Assembly (NCBI GenBank): GCA_038373865.1
Contig: JAXGGA010001608.1
Location: 1-64,000 of the forward strand
DNA from: Uloborus plumipes
Lineage: Eukaryota; Arthropoda; Arachnida; Araneae; Uloboridae
Length of the DNA stretch: 64,000 bases
Direction of reading: 5' to 3'
How positions within the stretch are numbered: the stretch's first letter is position 1; each line of letters starts with the position of its first letter. Below, one piece after another: positions 57,717 through 64,000 of the stretch. The notes beneath the pieces were generated by a model. The model saw nothing but the letters and a program-made list of their open reading frames with translations. It was not told where the DNA came from and did not search any database. A program made the position numbers and the translations under genes.

Positions 57717-59285
57717 CAGTGTTTCTCAACCTTTTTACAGCTACCGCCCCCTTTAGAACTGAAAATGATTTTAACGCCCCCTTTGTGCATGGGCGTGAAA
57801 CTGGAAGAGGGGGAGGAGGTAAAGCAATTTTATTTGACAGGTTTTTAGACAGGACACTCTTTAATTTTGCCCAAACAGAGAGTTGAAAATTACTATAGAG
57901 TAAACAAAACTTATGCTTCAAAAGTTTTTAATTCAAACAAAACGGTTTGAAATAAAAATGAATTGTTTTCAACATTTTTATTTAAAAACCCATATATTTT
58001 GAAAAATAGACTGCGTTCAAATAATTCCCCCAAACTATCCAATCTCAAATCGTGTTGTTCTTATTTACTTGCAACTATGCAAACGCATCCCTCATATATT
58101 ACGTACGGATATTGCACTTTACTGCGGTTGGGCAATAACAAAGCCGGAATTTCGATTTTTCTCACAGATGGGACAAAGATTTGCATGTTTTTATTGGAGG
58201 AAAAAAATGAAATATGTAGTTAAGATTATTAATTTCAAGCTGTTCAATTCAGAAAAATTCTTTTTGAGTAACAAGGAAAAGAAAGCTCCCTCATAATTCT
58301 TTTTTTTTTTTTTTTTCAAAATTGAAGCCAAAATATCCAAAAATAATGTTAATTTTAGACATATTAGAGGGTTAGAACACCTTCCGGTGCTTTCTGAAAT
58401 TGAAGTCTCAAAAACCTAAATTTTTTAGAAACTAACCTCCTAAAAGTGCGATTTTAAACACGGTTTGGTCAGGTTTGTTGAAAGAGATGGCTAGTAGCTC
58501 AAGATTCGCTCTCGTAATCATTTTTTTAAATCATTAGGTTATGTTTGAGAATGAAGGTTTCGAGAGAGCTTGAACAGAAACGGCTAAAAACAAAATTGTA
58601 AGCTATGTGTGGTTATGTTAGAAAAAGGAGTTTTGGCTGGGTAATTTAGGTGAGCGAGGAGGGGATTCAGGCCTCTTCCTCTAACAACTTTCCAAATGAA
58701 ATTCATAAGGACACAATTTTAGGCTATTTTAGACTGTTGCACTACTAAAGTGGGGACCAACCTTCAAATACTTTTTGGAAATTGAACTGCTATTTTTAAG
58801 CTTGCTGCTACTTTTAGGCTATCTTTGACATAGCATAGGAAATTTTTTTATGTGGGGGGGGGGGGGATGGGTCGGAAAATTTTCGAAATTGATGGTCGAA
58901 AAACGCAATTTTAGGTCCTTGCATGCTGTTTCTACAAACAATTTCGTTGCTTCATTGAGAGGGGTATGACCTTAACCACCCCCCTTACTTAAGCTGTGTG
59001 CTGTGCCACTGATCTTTGAGAACGTAAAGAGAAGCACCTGGGTTCAGGCTGAGATATCCCCAGAAAATAACTTTTAAAGCCATCCTTGGTGAAGTAAGAG
59101 AAGAGGATTTCTTCCCACTCCGAACAAAACAGCCCTCGCGAACACATTTCAAAAGAAACTCATCGCCCCCTTACCCGCCCAAAATATATCCACCGCTCCA
59201 ACTACTGCCCAAAATATGCTCTCCACCTCTCAGCATCTTCCCGCCGCTCACCGGGGGGCGATATCGCCCCTGTTGAGTACAACTG
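57717..59285. mobile_element. Probable hAT-type element, CAGTGTTTCTCAACC terminus
   Basis: The left end CAGTGTTTCTCAACC and following CCGCCCCC resemble known hAT termini. A loose inverse ends 'GTTGAGTACAACTG' at 59285. No 8-bp flanking repeat matches, so the right edge may belong to something else. No transposase frame. Confidence 0.4.
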
Positions 59286-59289
59286 TTAC

Positions 59290-61457
59290 TCAGTTGATGA
59301 TTTTTGAGCTTCGTTATTTTGCGCTCGATGTTTTATATTTCAGAAAAATGCATAAGGTAAAAAAAAAGTTACATCTTTAATCAGAAGTTTTAATATTTAT
59401 CTCACAGTAAGTGTTTTATAATTACACTGGTCGACAGTGGTTCACTAACAACAACCAAATTATTATTTTTATTACGTATTCATATAGTTATTTAAATACC
59501 TGCAAGTAAAAAAGCCCCACCACGTCTCAATTTTCCGTAATAAAAAAAATAATTTTTTACTATTTTTTAAGATTTTCGCACCAAATGCCTATTTTTTGGA
59601 GGGAAAAGGAGCAAAATATTTCCTCCGAATTTTTTTTGGAGGTGAAGGGAGACTCAAAGTCCGAAATCATGACCACCAATAACAAAAAGGGGGGACGATG
59701 GGAGTGTATTTCTTCAAAATATGCAAAAAATCATGAAAAAGTATCTTTTTATTCTGGTTTCTTTAATATGACGTTTTAAAATTTTTTTCTGGTGTAAAAT
59801 CAGAGTATAAGACCCCCGCCTATTATTCCTATGCCCAAAAAAATTTTCGCGCTTTAAAATAAAATTTAAAAAAATAAAAAAAAAACGATCTTTTATATTT
59901 TTTTTTATTTTACGGCTTTGTATCAGAGGGTGCGGGGGGGGGGAGTTTCAGCAAAAAGTGGAGAGTGATGGAGAGGAAAAGTGCCATATTTGGATTTTGG
60001 AGATAATTTTACATAAGAACCAGCCAGAATACGCCGTCTTTCTGAAGACCTGCGATGTGTCTCGTATTTAGCGTGCGACAGTCATAAAATCAGTTTTTAA
60101 TTTTTTTTTTAATTTTTTTTACAGCGCGAAATTTTTTTCGGACGTAAGAACCATAGGAGGGGGTCCTATCCTCTGATTTTACATCGAAATTTTTTTTTAA
60201 AACGTCATTTTAAAAAAACAAGAATGAAAAGATCATTTTTGGTGATTTTTTGCTCATTTTGAGGGGGTACACCCCCCTAAGATCCCCTTCTTTGCTTTTT
60301 TGTGGTCATGATTTTGAACTTTGAATCTCTCATGAAACTTATAAAAAAGTTAGGAGTTAATATTATGATCCTTTCTTCTTGAAAAAAGGTGTGTTTGATA
60401 TGTTTTTACAGTTATGTACAGTACTTGTTAGAAATTCATAACAAAAAAACTGTGCGTGCTACAGCTTTTTTACTATTATTTTTGAATTCTACACTGCAAA
60501 ATTAGTCAAAAACAGTTAATTTCATCTTTGTTAGGGGAAAAAAGTGAAAATTTGTCGACTAGTGTTATCATCGATGTCTTTAATTCAATGTCTTTTTCCA
60601 GAGACAATAGAAAAACGCGATATATGTCCTGTTGAGTGATATGAAGAGTCGCGCTGTAAAAGAGGGTTTAATGTACATTCAAATTTGTACGTAATATACA
60701 GGGTGTCCACTCCAATCGTGGACCAATAGCTAATTTCTAAACAGTTAGAGATAAGCATATAGTTTATTTAGGAAAAAATCTCCAAATTATGAAAGGAATT
60801 TTGGGTCTATTCAATGTTTTTCAAAAAATCAAATTTTGAAAAAGTTACGAAATTTAAATTTTTATACAGCCCCCCAGTCTTATCAATCATATTTAGTAAA
60901 ACATTCTTGACACTGTAACATTTAAAACTAAAAAAAAATCACTCTTCTACCACAAAAATTGACCGAGTTATGACGTTTTGAAAAATCAAGATTTTGAAGG
61001 ATTTCGCATACAGTCCCTTAAGCGATCTCTCGATGACGTCATGAAACAATGCAAAATCTTGATTTTTCAAAACGTCATAACTCGGTCAATTTTTGTGGTA
61101 GAAGAGTGATTTTTTTTTAGTTTTAAACGTTACAGTGTCAAGAATGTTTTACTAAATATGATTGATAGGACTGGGGGGCTGTATAAAAATTTAAATTTCG
61201 TAAGTCTTTCAAAATTTGATTTTTTGAAAAACATTGAATAGACCCAAAATTCCTTTCATAATTTTGAGATTTTTTCCTAAATAAACTATATGCTTATCTC
61301 TAACGGTTTAGAAATTAGCTATTGGTCCACGATTGGAGTGGACACCCTGTATGTACAAAAAGATGGATGTTTTGAAACGTTAATCTTTGACAAGATCGAT
61401 TTTTTTAGGTAGATGTATCAATACCATCGATGTTTTGTCATCGATGTCGCCCCCCTA
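59290..61457. mobile_element. Partial relative of the CATCGATG hAT element
   Basis: Right end CATCGATGTCGCCCCCCTA at 61457 matches the right end at 6138. 'catctttaatcagaagt' and 'tcgatgttttatatttcag' are shared. The left end is missing. A foldback copy (60699-61349) is nested within. Confidence 0.6.
60699..61349. mobile_element. Foldback element, CAGGGTGTCCACTCC termini (copy 2)
   Basis: 651 bp, with arms of about 300 bp in near-perfect inverted arrangement and nearly the same sequence as 40860-41476. It has a longer centre holding 'gcgatctctcgatgacgtcatg'. Preceded by TATA, followed by TATG. Confidence 0.88.
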
Positions 61458-61459
61458 AT

Positions 61460-62950
61460 TCACACATCCACACACAAACAAGCATCCATTTATATACATA
61501 TAGATACAGGTAATTTTATCAAGCAGCTAGCTGCATTGTTAGGCATTTTTGAATGATTAAAAAATAAGTCTTAATACTTTTTAGTGTGGAAAAGACTTGT
61601 TAATAATTTAATTTCAGCCAAAAATAAACAAAATTTGTTACTGATTTACTTTTTTAGAATTTGAATTTTTGACGAAAACATTAAAAAGAAAAAGAAAATA
61701 AGAATGGCAATACAATTACTCAAAAAGAGATACAACGCTTGAATATTTAACAGTTTCATTTTCCACTAAAACGTTTTATTAGGAAGCTTAAAATACAAGA
61801 TTTTGAACATGCATTTTACTTACATTTTTACACATGAAATGTATCTTAAATGAGAAAAAAATATATATATTAAAAACAGATTTTTTTTTTTTTTACAATT
61901 TGTGTTAAAAATCAGTACTCTTTAGAACATTTTGAACTTTAAGCATGAACATTGCTGACATTTAACTATAGATGTATTTACATGAAGTGAAAATTTCAAT
62001 TCTTTAAAACATTTTTATAAAAGATATTTATTCAAAATAGTAGAAGCTCTGTACATAACCATCTTATTTTTAAACCGATGACAGCTAACTAACTTTTTAA
62101 GTCCAAAAGCAGGGAATACAATATTGAGAATCAGGAGCGGTAGGTTGGAGTAGCCAAACAAACCATGTGTGACTAATTAATTTACAAATATTTTTGAGCA
62201 AATAATATTTATAGTTAATGTTGAGTTGTTTTAATAATTTTTGAATGAAATGAAAAAATCTATGGGAATGAGTTAGAAAAATCAGATGAAATTTTTTATA
62301 TTTTATGTTATCAAAATTCTGAACGAAGACTTTCGAAACTTGTTATTAGAGTTTTAATTCAGGATTGGATAACAGGATTATTGACAAAATTCTCAGACAT
62401 CCAAAGCTCCTTGAAAATAGTACGGATGGGACCCCTGTTCGTGGCCCCATCAGAGCTCCTACAGTGACCCTGAGGGTGTGAAATTATACAGGCAGTGATG
62501 TGAAAGCTAGGGATTGTTGTGAATTCGAAAAAGATTCTACGGGTGTGGTGTGAGGGAACAAGACATGAATTGTGAACTTAAAGAATGACAAAATGCAGAA
62601 AGGTATAAAAATTGTAAAATAATACTGCTACTTTCGCTCCTAACCCACAAATATGCATATATATAATCCTCTTCACACATAAAATTTGAATTTTTTCACC
62701 TGTGTTATGCATTTTCTTTTCTAGAACAAATAGAGCTTTGAAACAACATTTCAAGTATAGTAGAACATCAATTTAACTTTTTCACAGGTAGCTTATTTTC
62801 ATGTACCTCATGGGTCCCGATTTTTCTTTAGTTCTGTTAATGTTATTTATTCAAGCGAATTATTTTTCTCTATTTATCACACTTTTATTTTATTTTTTAA
62901 ACTCAAATAATGCCACACTTGCTTTTCTCATTTTGGTATAATTTTCAAGA
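61460..62950. other. Gene-free stretch
   Basis: AT-rich except about 62380-62600, which has balanced composition ('gtacggatgggacccctgtt') and no frame or repeat that I recognise. Confidence 0.4.
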
Positions 62951-63010
62951 TGGATTCAGAAAGCATTGAAAGAACAAGGGGAAAAAACGATTGATGTGGT
63001 GAAGGCTACG

Positions 63011-63130
63011 GATTGTGGTACAAATGTACCACAAACCGTACAAATGTGTGGTACAAATGCACAAATGTACCGTGGTACAAATGTACCACAATCTGTCTGT
63101 ACTGTGACTGTAATCACAGTACAGACAGAT
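63011..63130. repeat. Cluster of short perfect palindromes
   Basis: TTGTGGTACA-AA-TGTACCACAA (63013-63034) and a second GGTACAAATGTACC (63074-63087) flank related words. Then ATCTGTCTGTACTGTGA (63091-63107) and its perfect complement (63114-63130) form a 17-bp-arm hairpin with a 6-nt loop. Frames on both strands are by-products. Confidence 0.85.
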
Positions 63131-63228
63131 ACAGTAAAGATGGGGGAAGTTAAATTTAGATTTTTTGACCTAAAGATTGTATTCAATCAATGTGATTTGC
63201 AGAAACAACACTTATAAATAGTTATGTG

Positions 63229-63805
63229 CAGGGGTGCCCACAGGGGGGGGGGGGGATTATGGCGCAAGTTGCGCCATCAAAATTTTTGGGGGGGGGGATT
63301 TTTTTAACTAATTTATTTATTTATTTAAATAATTTTTTAATTTTTTATCAAATGATTTACTGATTTTTTTAAATGTAAATTACTAATTAATTTTTTTCTT
63401 CAATTTAAATTATTTCTTTATTATTATTTTTTCATTTATTTATTTATTTTTTGGTGTGTGTGTGTGTGTGTGTGTGTATGCTTGGAATGTTTGGAAGGGG
63501 AAAAAAGCGATTCTATTCTGCGCATAATTAGTACTTTAAAAAAATTAATATTATATTAAAAAAATAGTTATAATTCAAAAAAAAAAAAAAATATTTTAAA
63601 AAGTAAATAAATATTTGAAAAAAAAAAAACAATTAATGTTTAAAAATAATAATATTTAAAATAATAAATAAATGATATTTAAAAAAATAAATAAAATAAA
63701 AAAGAGGGATAAAATAAAAAGCACAATAGGGTTGTGAAAAAAAAATTTTTTTTGGGGGGGCGGGGAATTTGCGCCATTGAGCTTGGGGGGGGATGGGCAC
63801 CCCTG
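63229..63805 (+). mobile_element. Non-autonomous hAT element, AGGGGTGCCCA termini (copy 2)
   Basis: Ends CAGGGGTGCCCACAG and TGGGCACCCCTG. Perfect 8-bp flanks GTTATGTG (63221-63228, 63806-63813). Contains a G-run, a (GT)n tract (about 63454-63478) and a GGCGCAAGTTGCGCC palindrome. Related to 2530-3015, inverted. Confidence 0.9.
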
Positions 63806-64000
63806 GTTATGTGTTTTGAAATTAATATCAAAAATAGGACCCAAGAAAATTTCATTGAATTTTTAAAAATTAACAAAACTAACATCCAACATTTTGTCAG
63901 ATAGTAGATAAAACAGATTTTAAATATACAATAATTCAGGAGCGTATATAACTAACCTTTTGAATCAACTTTCATCAAAATTGTTTTTGGTTTTTAATAA

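Overview
The window is AT-rich eukaryotic DNA that is almost entirely non-coding. It is intron-bearing and saturated with small DNA transposons nested inside each other. The one complete gene is an invertebrate-type Hey gene (bHLH-Orange, C-terminal YRPW motif). Gene architecture, Tc1-, hAT-, piggyBac-, pogo- and Helitron-type remnants and tRNA-derived SINEs point to an arthropod. A chelicerate such as a spider is my best guess, by inference only.

Genes. (1) Hey lies on the + strand in five coding exons, 47196-52930, encoding 305 residues. All GT/AG junctions are visible. A GC-richer block (about 46930-47195) directly before the ATG probably holds the 5' UTR and promoter. (2) A single open segment at about 30430-30675 (+) matches mitochondrial ribosomal protein S28 (bS1m), with no recognisable partner exon in the window. 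(3) A dead Tc1-like transposase lies at 56730-57462 (-). (4) A Helitron remnant at 32711-33497 (-) keeps both termini and the last part of a PIF1-like helicase. No other line of coding potential is convincing.

Mobile DNA. 1-10 kb: hAT-type elements with perfect or near-perfect 8-bp target duplications, and copies of a TA-targeted MITE built from TTTACAGT/ACTGTAAA palindromes (here called M). 11.5-13.3 kb: a 4-unit satellite and a mariner-type MITE. 13.76-16.02 kb: an M copy split by a piggyBac-type MITE (P), itself split by a SINE and a foldback. 16.1-16.7 kb: a pogo-type MITE. 19.4-20 kb: a SINE split by a hAT MITE. 21-26 kb: diverged tandem repeats split by an M copy and by a 2966-bp palindrome with about 1.4-kb arms. 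27.8-29.2 kb: an element with a 60-bp satellite. 34-44 kb: further inverted-repeat elements. Hey itself carries P, hAT and AACGTT-type MITEs in its introns. 56-64 kb: M, Tc1, hAT and foldback copies.

Possible regulation. Several GC-richer blocks stand out from the AT-rich background upstream of Hey (about 10.07-10.45, 20.05-20.42, 31.87-32.2, 37.74-38.3 and 44.44-44.86 kb). The nearest one carries two perfect Su(H)/RBPJ-type YGTGRGAAM sites. More distant ones carry CACGTG, CACGCG and CGTGGGAA motifs. This suits a Notch-target gene that represses itself, but it is motif-level inference.
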